Below, piece by piece: positions 1 to 9,374 of a stretch of 64,000 nt of DNA. The stretch is from positions 62,001-126,000 of the forward strand of contig JADLZK010009278.1 of assembly GCA_015847255.1 (NCBI GenBank). The letters are read 5' to 3'. A program made the position numbers and the translations under genes. Source of the stretch: Hyparrhenia diplandra. Its lineage: Eukaryota; Streptophyta; Magnoliopsida; Poales; Poaceae. Position 1 is the first letter of the stretch. Every line of letters begins with the position of its first letter. Below the pieces are notes generated by a model that made no database searches, had not been told where the DNA came from, and saw only the letters and a program-made list of their open reading frames with translations.

Positions 1-780
1 TAACCCACGCCCCGCACCGCCCGCACCCGCATTATTGTTGCCGACCAACTCTTCGCCGCACACAAAACGTAGCTAGAGTGCGCCCCACCAAAAAGCCTCC
101 AGCCAGGCCGCGCCATGGAAAACCTTCCGCTGTGACATGCTTGTAGAGATTGGCATTGGTGTCGCCAAGGTCTCAAATAATCCCAAGGGGAGGACCTCCA
201 CACCAAGGGCCACCTGCTCACGATGAAAGCGGCGCGGCGGCGACCGGTGGGACGGAGCATCCCGCCGACCTGGGTGTTGTACCGGCAGCGGGGGCTGGTC
301 GTCGACTACTCGCCAAGTATCGCGAGAATCTTATCACCAAGCTCGCCGCGTCGGGAAACCCGAGGCGGCAGCTTCAAAGTCGGCATGTATGCCGCTCTTC
401 TAAGGTCGCCGCACCGCCACGCCGCAGCCGAGAAGCCGCGCGCGATCGCCGCCGCCGTGGCATGAAACCGCCAAGTATGTTCTTGCTCTTGTGTTTATAG
501 GGGCCAACACCGTGCCGCGAACGACGACTATGCGCGGGCGGGTGTTGCATGAGATCGGCGCTTACCACCTGCCGACGGCCGGGCCTGACGACGCTGAATC
601 GTAGGAACTGAACTTGCCGAACGGCCTTGGCGACATGCATGGAATTTCTTGAGGAGTTTACTTGATGACGCACATATACCGCCAAATTGAGTAGAGAATA
701 CCGCCCTCCAAAGACCACCGGTGGCTCGCCATGATCGCACGTGCAGTAGGGCTTAAACCGGTGCGCCGCCATTCACGGAT
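1..780. other. GC-rich unassigned block
   Basis: This stretch is strongly GC-rich compared with the AT-rich repeats after it. Overlapping open frames run through it on both strands (150-500 plus, 374-772 minus), which is what GC-rich DNA gives by chance. I recognised no conserved domain in any frame. It could be a fragment of a gene first exon, a captured gene piece or the GC-rich core of a long LTR like those at 11.6 and 39.6 kb. No coding call is justified. Confidence 0.3.
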
Positions 781-1080
781 GGACGTATTCATTTCGTGAC
801 GTGGAGGATGTTCTCGCAAATGGAGGAGTGTAGGATCCACAAGGAGTGTGAAAGTTTCTTCTCGTGGTGTTGTGTGGGCACTATGAGCAAGTTTTAAATT
901 GGGATTGATCGATCTATCGATCACATGCGTGATGAAAAGTTGGATGTTTTGTTAGTCGTAACCATGCATATTTTCCAAAAGTGACTAAAGGCCGGATTCC
1001 TAACAAATTTTTGTTTTGGGGCCGATTCCCAAATTCAAAAAAAAAAAAATGGTGCCGATTCCTAAGACAAACTTATTTCA
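781..1080. other. Intergenic, no gene seen
   Basis: AT-rich transition with an A-run of 13 bases near 1038 and degenerate repeats of a 'gccgattcc' phrase. I see no coding signal, RNA gene or complete repeat here. Confidence 0.4.
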
Positions 1081-2782
1081 GTGGTCAAATTCCTAATTCT
1101 CCCATAGTCCTATTACTCCAAACAATGTTTGAAATTTTGAAATAGCACACAAGTTATGGCCGCCTTTTACATTAACCGTGGGACCATGGTGTCTCGTGAT
1201 TGAACACTCTACGCTTGCCACCTCGATTCCTTATAGTGCTATGGGCGCTTTTCTCGCAGCCTTCTCGCCTCTTCCTTCTCCCATACTACACCTACTAGTA
1301 CTCTTTTCACCTCTTTCTCCGGCCCCGACTTTCCAAATTCATCTCAACCAAACCCCGAAAGTACGAGCTTATCCGACATAGGGTCCTCGCGCCTTTCGCT
1401 TCGCCTCCTCGTCCCCGCGTGTGGTGCTCTTTATCACATCCATGCAGCTAGATATGGTTTTTCATGTGGTTTTTTGAAACAAAGAATACGTAAATTTTTT
1501 TTTTTTTTGGTGGTTGCAGATCCGATCGAAGTCCCGCCATTCAGATCTCAACTTCATGTGGTCTCAAGTCCCGCCGCCCGATCTCGTGTTTTAGCTAGTG
1601 TTGGGTTGGGAAGGAGGCCGAAGAAAATGTCGCAAAAAGAAGCACATCTTCTTGGGTAAACACCACCGAGATCTCTCGAAATGCACTTTTTTTGAAGTTT
1701 TTTAATGGCTCTAAAAAGGTTTTGTTTTGTCTTGTATATTTGTGTGATTCATGCTATAGCTTGTACAACCACAAAGACCTACGGGAAGATTATAAAAGTA
1801 TGGGTGCCGGAGGTCGCCGACGGGGCCACCCCTCTCCCGCCGAAGTCGAGCATTTTTCCTGGGGCTTCGACCGGCCAACAAACGAAGCTTTTTTTCCCGC
1901 CCTATTTGGCAAAAGAAGCTTTGGCTCCCGGCTCCTCCCCGCACCCCATCAGAAGAATCGTAGCTAGGAGCCACTTTTTCTCTCCCTCCCTCTCCCTCTC
2001 ACCGACATTGGGCCATGTCGCTAGGAGCCGAGAAGCTCGATTTTGGGGCTCCCGCCCGCTCTTGCGCGCTGCATGCTGCCTTCGTAGCTTAGGTCTTGCT
2101 TCCCTTTTTGACAATGTTCGCTTGCTCTAGCTTCATCTTGTTTGAGCTTGTTGTGTCTCACGGAATACTATTAAATCAGCCAAAATCAGGCGTTAGCAAA
2201 ACAACCTCGTTCTCCGAAATGTTGTTATATTATCAAAAAATTGTTAAAATTTGGAATGCTCGCTCTCCAAGAATCGTGATCAAACCTCAGATTGCTAGTT
2301 TGTGCATCGCGGGCTCAACAAACGAATTCAAATTTTGATTTGTTCCAGAAAGAGGCAAATTTTGGCCTTGTGTAGTTGTGTTGAAACAAATTTGGCATCG
2401 AACGCCACCTCATTCTCTCTCGATCGATCGAATTGTGCATGTGAAATGACTCCATACGTGACCCCCCGATGTACAAGACACCCATCGCATACGTTGTTCG
2501 TGCATGTTATCATCATCATGATTACGATTCTACGTGCACCGAAGCCGAAAAAATGAGTGGTGCGCAGATGACAAAGGCGAGGATGGACGGAACGACGAAG
2601 TTTTTATATTCCCAAAAAAGTTTTGACCAAACCCTTTTCCAACAATACTACGGAACTCGCGGCGTAGGCCGGCAGAGGCAAAGCCGGGCCGCCATGGCAA
2701 CGTGAACGCTCTCGTTCCTTGTCGCAGAAGCGCCGGATTAAATTATAGATGAGAGAGAGCATACACCGGGCTGGCCCCACAA

Positions 2783-2805
2783 TTTAAACAACAACAACAA
2801 CAACA
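2783..2805 (+). repeat. AAC microsatellite
   Basis: A short run of about six AAC units lies immediately left of the MITE-bearing insertion in tandem unit 1. Confidence 0.6.
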
Positions 2806-2817
2806 TACTATTTCAGA

Positions 2818-3062
2818 CACCCTCCGTCCATAAATAAGTGCATATTTCTTTTTTGACTTTTTATCAATCCTATTTGACCATTCGCCTTATTAAAAAAATT
2901 AATAAATATAACTTATTTTGTCGAACATAAAAAATTACTTTAATGCTAAATTAGTGATAACAAAATAAGTAATATTTATTAATTTTTTTTAAATAAGACT
3001 AATGGTCAAACAAGAATGATGAAAGTCAAAGAAATGCACTAGTATTTGTGGATCTGAGGGAG
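2818..3062. mobile_element. Stowaway-like MITE
   Basis: The left end carries 'ccctccgtccataaataag' and the right end 'gatctgagggag' followed by TA, matching the Tc1/mariner Stowaway terminal consensus CTCCCTCCGT and its TA target preference. The interior is AT-rich and can fold back: 'aagtgcatatttc' on the left pairs with 'gaaatgcact' on the right. There is no coding capacity, as expected for a family of a few hundred bases. The left terminus is degenerate, so that boundary is approximate. Confidence 0.7.
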
Positions 3063-3407
3063 TAGCCTTTAGTCCCAAGCTAGTAGTTGGGGTAGGGTAG
3101 AGATGAAACCCATATGAAACAAAGATAACAAAGAAAAGAACTAAAAAAGGCACAAGACAAAAAGATAAAGATAATAAGGTAGATAGAAAAGGAAAGTCAT
3201 GGTTCGTGCACGTTGAGGGCCCCACAATTTAAAAATACCTAAAAAAATATTTTAACCGACAAAACCAAAAATCTAAATTAAATTCGACATAATCAGAAAT
3301 TTGTTTCAATTAATTCTTCAAAACAAGACATCACATGGATATAGTATTTAGATAAAATTAACAAAGGGCCCACATGATGGTAGTTGGGATAGAGTAGGAC
3401 AACTTTT

Positions 3408-5280
3408 TTTCGGGCCAATTCCTAATTCTCCCTAGTCCTATTACTCCAAATAATGTTTGAAATTTCAAAATAGCACACAAGTTACAACGCCCTTTTACAT
3501 TAACAGTTGGGACCATGGTGTCCGTGATCGAACACTCTACGCTTGCCACCTCTGATTCCTTTTATAGTGCTACTATGGGCGCAGCTTTCTCTCGCAGCTC
3601 TCGCTCTCTTCCTTCTCCCATACTACACCTCTTCTCATACCGTACTGCTTAGTAGTACTCTTCTCACGCCTTCTCGGGTCCCGACTTTCCAAACTCATCT
3701 CAAGCAAACAAGAGTAGAGAGCGGTCCGACATTGGGATCGCCTCGCCTTCGCCTTCGCCTCCATCCCCCAAGTGTGCACGCCTTTATCACATCCATGCAA
3801 AGCTAGATATGGTTTTTCATGTGGTTTTTGAAGCAAAGAAATACAAAAGTTTTTTCTTTTTTGGGTGGTTGCAGATCCGGGGTCCGTCAAGGAAGCACAT
3901 CTTTTTTTTTTTTTGGTGGTTGCAGATCCGGGGTCCGGCCGTGGAAGCACATCTTCTTGGGTAAGCACCGAAATCTAGATTGTAAAGTGCATTATCCTAA
4001 CTTTTTTTGAAGGGTTTTTGAATGGCTATAAAAAGGTTTTGTTTTGTCTTGCATATCCTGTGACTCATTCTATCTACTAGCTTGTACAACATTGCTCAAT
4101 AATTTTGTTGTCTTATACCTTTTCCCAATTCATCCTAGGTACAAACACAAAGACCTACGCGGGAGATTATAAAAGGATGGGGAGGAGGCGAAGAAAATGT
4201 CGCAAGAAAAGCACATCTTCTTCGCTTGGAGATCCTTTTCCACCTCTCTACTTTCCTTGTTGTAGGCTTTTGGCCCGGCCGGCTATCGGCTCCGGGCCTG
4301 GCCTCGCCTTTGCTTCACGGACTCCACCTCTCCATTTTCCTTGTTGCAAGGCTATCGGTCGGCCTCGCCTTGCTTCACGGACACCGGACCCCTCGGTCGC
4401 TGATCCTTTTGACCTCTCTTTCTCCCCCGCCGCCGGAGTGATTTGTATAGAAGCAAAGAGCGGTTAGATAGGTCTCGAGCCTTAATCATGAACATGGCTA
4501 GTGCTTAAGACCTACTGAGATTATAATCCGCCAAGGGCCGCAAGCGCCTCGACGGTGCCGTTGTCTCTACTCGAGTCCGGGACAGAGGAGGCCGCCTTCT
4601 AAATAGATGCTCCCTACTGACCAGATCGAACCTGTATTGCTAGTTTGTGCATTGTGGCTCAAAACAATTCAAATTTTGATTTGTTCAGAAAAGAGGCAAA
4701 TTTTGGTTAGTTCTAAAAAAAAAAGGCAAATTTTGGCCTTGTGTTGAAACAAATTTGGCATCGAACACTCACTCTCTCTCTCTCTTGATCAATCCAATGT
4801 GCATGTGAAATGACTCCATACGTGACCCCCTCGATGTACAAGACACCCCATCGCATACGCGTTGTTCGTGCATGTCATCATCATGATTACGATTCTATTG
4901 CACTGCGGCCGGGTGCGTATGACACCGCGAGGATGGACGGAACGACGAAGTTTTTATATTCCCAAAAAAGTTTTGACCCAAACCCTTTTTCAACAATACT
5001 ACGGGGACTTGACCCGGCAGAGGCAATTTACGGCCCGCGTTAACGTGAACGCTTCGTTCCTTGTCGTAAGCATCGGATTAATTATAGATGAGAGAGAGCA
5101 TACACCGGCGGCCCCATAATTTAAAAATACCTAAAAAATGTTTTAACCGACAAACCAAAAATCTAAATTAAATTCGATTACACCATTAAATTTGTTTCAA
5201 TTAATTCTTCAAAACAAGATATCACATGGATATATTTAGAAAATTACAAGTGGGCCCACACGATGAATGCAGAGAAACGG
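3408..5280 (+). repeat. Tandem segmental duplication, unit 2
   Basis: Second copy of the segment that begins near 1081, in the same orientation and order, including the CT-rich leader, the 'gctataaaaagg' box, the repeated 'ttgcag' acceptor-like site, the CT microsatellite at 4768 and the 'gagagagagcatacacc' end at 5090-5107. It lacks the 445-base insertion found in unit 1. A 361-base open frame at 4105-4467 contains two copies of an approximately 80-base GC-rich phrase and does not look like a real protein. Function unknown. Confidence 0.6.
3848..3965 (+). repeat. 51-bp tandem duplication with acceptor-like site
   Basis: The phrase 'ggtggttgcagatccgggg' starts at 3864 and again at 3915, each preceded by a T-run, so a polypyrimidine tract plus 'gcag' acceptor-like site is present twice. 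Unit 1 has only one (about 1509-1525). Confidence 0.65.
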
Positions 5281-5399
5281 GAATCTTGATGACTAGGGAT
5301 GTAATATTCCTTCTAAAGGAAGCAAATAGAGGAACACTTTTTTTTTTTTCGCTTTTGCAAAAATCCAAGGATGGTAGACTAGTTTAGCAAACTCTTGGA

Positions 5400-6070
5400 G
5401 ACGACCGCCATTTTACTTTTTAATTGTGAGAAATTGTGAAATTTAATCCCGCCGCTAGAAATATGACATGTAATTCGCTTGTTTTTACTTAAATATGACC
5501 CATGTTGTGCGAATTGCTATGAAATCTAGACTTTTTGAATTTTCCAGATTTCAATAATTATATTACAGGGCCATTTTTCATCGCTTAGGGCATCGTGGCC
5601 GCCTTACCAACGCCGCCGACCGTCAGCGCCTTGCCACGCTGTGGGCCACCCTATGGATGTGGGTCGGGCAAATGAGGCGCCGTGGAGGAGCAAAGTGGGA
5701 GAGCGCTGCGGGCGCAAGTGCACTTGGGGCAATGACGGGCGGTTCGACGGGCGACGGGCGCTTATCGCTGGCCACGACACTTCACCTGACTCAAGATGAA
5801 GGTCGTGCTCGGGCCCCGACTCTCCGTGAGCCGACCGACGGCTCAAGAGGAATTGAGGAAAGGGTAATGATGTCCTTTCCCATTCTCAAACAGCTTAAAG
5901 AAATTTTCTAAATTTATAGAAAATACAAAAATCCCCAAAAAATCTAGATTTCATAAGAACTCGCGCGACATGGGTCATATTTCATAAGGCATGCGAATTC
6001 GGTCATATTTCTAGCGGCACACGATAATGGGTTAAATTTCATAATTTCTCGTTAATTGTATAAATGAAGT
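5400..6070. mobile_element. Mutator-like element with long inverted repeats
   Basis: About 150 bases at 5420-5560 recur in inverted orientation at about 5925-6065. Shared blocks include 'ccgctagaaatatgac', 'aaatatgacccatgt' and 'atgaaatctaga'. The arms flank a GC-rich core (about 5580-5870) unlike the AT-rich arms. Long terminal inverted repeats around a non-transposase GC-rich core fit a non-autonomous Mutator-like element of the Pack-MULE kind. I could not recognise the cargo protein, and no clean 9-base target duplication is visible, so the outer limits are approximate. Confidence 0.6.
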
Positions 6071-6105
6071 CGCTAGGAAGCAATGGTTTAGCACCTCCCC
6101 GTCAG

Positions 6106-6178
6106 TAGTCATATCTTGTTGGCTACTCTACTAAGCAGCCTCCCTTTCGTAGTCATATCTTGTTGGCTACTCTACTAC
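6106..6178 (+). repeat. 44-bp tandem duplication
   Basis: The phrase 'tagtcatatcttgttggcta' and its continuation occur at 6106 and 6150, immediately right of the Mutator-like element. Confidence 0.6.
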
Positions 6179-6646
6179 AAGCTCCCCGTCGTATTTTGGG
6201 CTTAAAAATCTAGATGAAAAACTCAATACTAACACTCCCGCCCACACCTAGGGTGGCCTTGTCATCCGCCTTACCAACCTCATGATCTTTGTGGATGCGC
6301 ACCATGTGGACGACCTTGAGGGCAGATCCAAAGACGGATCTAGCGCAAACGCTAGGAACAGTTTGTTGTGTCATCTTACAAATCTACTGTACTATGTGAC
6401 TCAATCTAACTTCTTGTACAAAAATTGTGTTGTCTTAAATATCTTTTTTCGGGTTGATCCCTGCATAAACCACAAAGAACTAGTGGGCAGGAAATTATAA
6501 AAGGATTAAAGAGAAGATCATATCCGCTCTATCTATGGTGCTCGAGCAATTTGAAGATAATACTAGATCTTTGTGGTGCGGTCCAAGTGAATAGTAGTAG
6601 TAGGAGTGCAGATTGATGGTGCCTTTGTGCAAATGGAGGGTGTTTA

Positions 6647-6890
6647 GGGGTGTTCAGCTTGTTACTACAAGAACTCCAAAAGGTGCTACGTCCTCCTCGT
6701 CACATCGAATATCTTATCGTATTTTTAGAGTATTAAATGTAGATAAATAAAAACTAATTGCACGCTTTGGCTAAAAAGTACGAGACTAATATTTTAAGCC
6801 TAGTCACCCATGATTGGACACTAGTTACCAAATACAAATGAAAAGTGCTACAAGAGCCCAACCCAAAACTTTTCACCAACTAAACACCCC
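6647..6890. mobile_element. PIF/Harbinger-like MITE
   Basis: The termini GGGGTGTT and AACACCCC are inverted repeats, and TTTA lies on both sides (6643-6646 and 6891-6894), in line with the TTA/TAA-type targets of PIF/Harbinger elements. The interior has the grass-typical phrase around 'aaaaactaattgcac' and 'aagcctagtcacccatgat'. It has no coding capacity. Confidence 0.65.
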
Positions 6891-6894
6891 TTTA

Positions 6895-7115
6895 GTTCCC
6901 ATGCAACCCAAAAAGCGCTACAAAGACTGCACATCAAATCTTTTAACGCATGCATGGAGTATTTAAATATAGAGAAACAAAAAACTAATTACACAATTTA
7001 GCCGAAAAGAGCTTAGATAAATCTTAAGCCTAATTACTCTATGGTAAGACAATAATTACCAAAAACAAACGAAAAGTGCTACAAAGAGTTTAACCTGTAA
7101 TATTTCACCAACTAA
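6895..7115. mobile_element. Second, degenerate copy of the Harbinger-like MITE
   Basis: The sequence directly after the first MITE repeats its internal order: 'gtatttaaatatagagaaac', 'aaaaactaattacacaa', 'aatcttaagcctaattact' and 'acgaaaagtgctacaa'. Termini are not clean. It is a related copy lying head to tail with the first. Confidence 0.5.
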
Positions 7116-7400
7116 TTGTGTCAAAACAAATTTGGCGTACTCTATATCAAATGGAGATGCAAAGAGTTTGGCCAAACTCTCTCTCTCTCTCGTCTCTATG
7201 CGCCTCGCCTCTTTTCTTTCTCCCGTAATCGCATCGAACAGGCCTCACAAATGACTCCATATGTGACCCCTACAGCCTGGTCATGGAAAAAAGGAGTCGG
7301 GCAGGTGTGCAGATGACACCGAGCGACCCCGCACTAAGGATGGACAGAATGACGATAGGCAAGTGGGGCCCTATTGTACTCGTGAGGATTCGCAGATGCA

Positions 7401-7544
7401 CGTATACGTAGTAGTACTCCCCTGTGGCCCCTGTGCCCCCGTCCCCGCTCCTCGCCGACTCTTCACAAAAAGAAAAGAGAAAAAAAAATGATTTCTATTT
7501 TTAACCGGGAGTGCCGAGTGCCGCCAAAAGCCTATCAGCCGAGG
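7401..7544. other. Intergenic, no gene seen
   Basis: Low-complexity sequence with an A-run near 7480. I see no recognisable feature. Confidence 0.3.
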
Positions 7545-7720
7545 ACCGAAGCGTAGTTTCGGTTGGTTAGCTCGCCAGTGAGCGAGCAACAGACGCTAGT
7601 TCGATTCCAAGGATAGTGTGTGCACTAGTTGTAGTAGGTCCGGTTGTACACGGTAGTGTGTGTCGTGGTGCGTGTAGTGTGTGTGTGTGTGTGTGTGAGT
7701 GTGTATGAACAGATACTACA
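7545..7720 (+). mobile_element. tRNA-derived SINE-like sequence
   Basis: The stretch contains an A-box-like 'ggttagctcgccagtg' at about 7564 and, about 30 bases on, a clean B-box 'gttcgattcc'. This is the spacing of an RNA polymerase III internal promoter. The sequence then passes into a GT-rich tail. There is no foldable full tRNA and no intact acceptor stem, so it is a tRNA-related SINE head at best. Chance occurrence of the two short boxes is possible. Confidence 0.35.
7675..7706 (+). repeat. GT microsatellite
   Basis: An almost uninterrupted GT run within the tail of the SINE-like sequence. Confidence 0.8.
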
Positions 7721-8094
7721 ACTGCACCTGCAGTAAGAGGCAACTCAAAAAAGCCTAAAATGCCTTTTTTCTCCTCCTATTAATCCAAACTCTATTTCAA
7801 ATTCAAAATAGTACACAAGTTACAGCCGCCTTAGCAAGATTTAAGATGCAAAATGTGTCGCCCTACATTAACCGGGTGCCCGTGGGGCCATGGTGTCGCA
7901 AAGATCAAACACTCTACAAGATCGCTACTACATAGTTCGGCCGATTTGGTCGATTGAATAGTATTATAAGATGACTAGTATCATACCGTGCATTGCTATG
8001 GGATAATTATTATTTTTTTATTAAAGACAAATGGATCGCATGATAAGATAACAATATTGTTAAATGAAATAGCGACATTAAACCGACATTTAAT
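7721..8094. other. Partial fourth copy of the tandem segment plus AT-rich spacer
   Basis: Around 7800-7925 the phrases 'aatagtacacaagttacag', 'cctacattaaccg', 'ccatggtgtcgc' and 'aacactctac' match the start of tandem units 1 and 2 (1140-1215, 3470-3545). The copy breaks off after about 150 bases. The remainder is AT-rich without features. Confidence 0.45.
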
Positions 8095-9098
8095 TCAAAA
8101 CGCAAAGTTCGTGTAAAATTGTCTAACTCTCCCAACAGAGTTGAATCCCAACAACTTAGACGTATAGGCGCATGAAGCAGCGTAGATCACCGCTTCCCCG
8201 CTCACTCTCCAGCTCGGTGGCCGGGTCGCCAGCCGCGGGCAGAAAGGGTAGTTGCGCGAGAAGCACGCTGGCCGCAAGAGTCCCCCGCCTCTTGGCCATA
8301 GATGCCGTGGAGCTTGCCCGCCGAGAGGAAGGCGAGGAGTCGCCGCCAATCTCCCAACAAGACGCCATCCAAGTCCATTCAGTTAGAGATGAGCTCACCC
8401 TCGCCGGTGTCGATGATGTCGAGGCAGAGCCCACCACGGGCGGCTCAAGGATCCGCGATTCAGACCTCCGCCACGCGCCACGGAGGAGCCGCACGATCTT
8501 TGCTCGAGGTAGTGCCGCGACCAGCGAAGTTGTCCGCGACCATAATGCTCTTCCGTGATGACACCGCCAAGATGGGGGTGAGCTTCAACGGCCATGGTGA
8601 GGTCCCGGACGCCAAGGCCCACCGGATGAAGCTACGCATATTGTAGTGCTAGCGATGATGCCCTCGCTAGAACTTGAGCCCCGGCGCGCGCTGGAACCCG
8701 AGCACGGGCGTATTAAGCCCGAGTCGGCACCGAGATGACGACGCCGGGCGCCCCGTGTATGGGGACTCGCCGCCGCCGCCCGGGCGCGCGCGACATTTGT
8801 GGACGGCTGGGGAGAACACCGAGTGGTGTAACAAGAAGTAGATGTGCTCAAAGACGCAGAGTGGTGGCAGACACCGGCCGGGCGCCGCCTTGCTTGCCGC
8901 GGCTGGGAAAGAACGGAGATTGCGCGCCAAGCGCAGCAGAAGGGACCGGGCGACGCCATTAGCGAGGGCGCCAATCGAGCGGTGTGGCAATCGGAGCCCC
9001 GGGTGGCTTGCAGGAACGGAGCCGGCTGTTAAAGAAGGCGCAGGTAGTCGCGCGGAGGAGAGGGCGTGTGCTCGTTGGTCGAATTTCTCGGGGTCCAA
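8095..9098 (-). pseudogene. Amidophosphoribosyltransferase (PurF/ASE) pseudogene fragment
   Basis: On the minus strand this GC-rich block encodes pieces of glutamine phosphoribosylpyrophosphate amidotransferase, the committing enzyme of de novo purine synthesis, plastidial in plants. CVFEHIYF at 8835-8858 matches the family's central FEHIYF block. About 100 residues on come a degenerate SVPDSG-like stretch (one base short) and GFQRAPGLKF. The PRPP-loop block RGTTSSKIVRLLR is at 8481-8519. Further on, a different frame gives a CFSRNYP-like end. Order and spacing match the C-terminal phosphoribosyltransferase half of the enzyme, but the match needs all three frames and crosses stop codons. The N-terminal glutaminase half is not seen. 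No introns are apparent, which does not discriminate because plant copies are usually single-exon. Likely a decayed or captured copy; some frame changes may be sequencing errors. Confidence 0.75.
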
Positions 9099-9374
9099 AT
9101 TTTTGTGACATGATGGTCATGTGGGTGGAGGAAGGGATTGCGTGATCATCGAAAAGAATTGCCGGCATGGACGGAGCGAGACTTGATCGCAGGGCAGAGT
9201 TTAACCGAAATAAGAGTTTTTTTACCGCACGCATAAAAAAAAAAAAAAATCTTATTTTCATCCTTTTATATTGCGTAGATTAGATCACATGTGATATTTA
9301 CATCGATAAAACATAACATTTATCACACTTACAAAATCGAGCGTGATTGGAGGAGAACAGAGGAGATCTCAGAA
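9099..9374. other. Spacer, no gene seen
   Basis: Short stretch with an A-run near 9240 between the purine-gene fragment and the LTR boundary. Nothing recognisable. Confidence 0.3.

Larger units (their letters stand above)
1081..3407 (+). repeat. Tandem segmental duplication, unit 1
   Basis: The segment from the 'cctaattctccc' phrase near 1090 is repeated about 2330 bases later (for example 'cctattactcc' at 1108 and 3438). Shared landmarks in order are a promoter-like stretch with 'tttatagtgc' style boxes, a CT-rich leader, a 'ttgcag' splice-acceptor-like site after a T-run, a 'gattataaaa' box, a CT microsatellite, the phrase 'tgactccatacgtgacc' and the 'gagagagagcatacacc' end. The layout resembles the promoter and 5' exons of a gene, but I find no continuous protein. 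Unit 1 is interrupted by the 2788-3232 insertion. Confidence 0.6.
6190..7400 (+). repeat. Diverged third copy of the 1-5 kb tandem segment
   Basis: Landmarks of the upstream units reappear in the same order but more diverged: 'ttgtgttgtctta' and 'aattataaaaggat' near 6425-6510, then 'caaatttggc' near 7130, a CT microsatellite near 7170, 'tgactccatatgtgacc' at about 7250 and 'ggatggacagaa' near 7340. Two Harbinger-like MITE copies (6647-7115) split it. A fourth partial start ('caagttacagccgcc') follows at about 7812. Confidence 0.5.

Noticed and set aside
374..772. Minus-strand protein at the left edge
   Set aside because: No recognisable domain and competing frames on the other strand. GC-driven openness is sufficient explanation.
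7545..7620. Intact tRNA gene
   Set aside because: A- and B-box-like sequences are present, but no acceptor stem or anticodon arm can be drawn.
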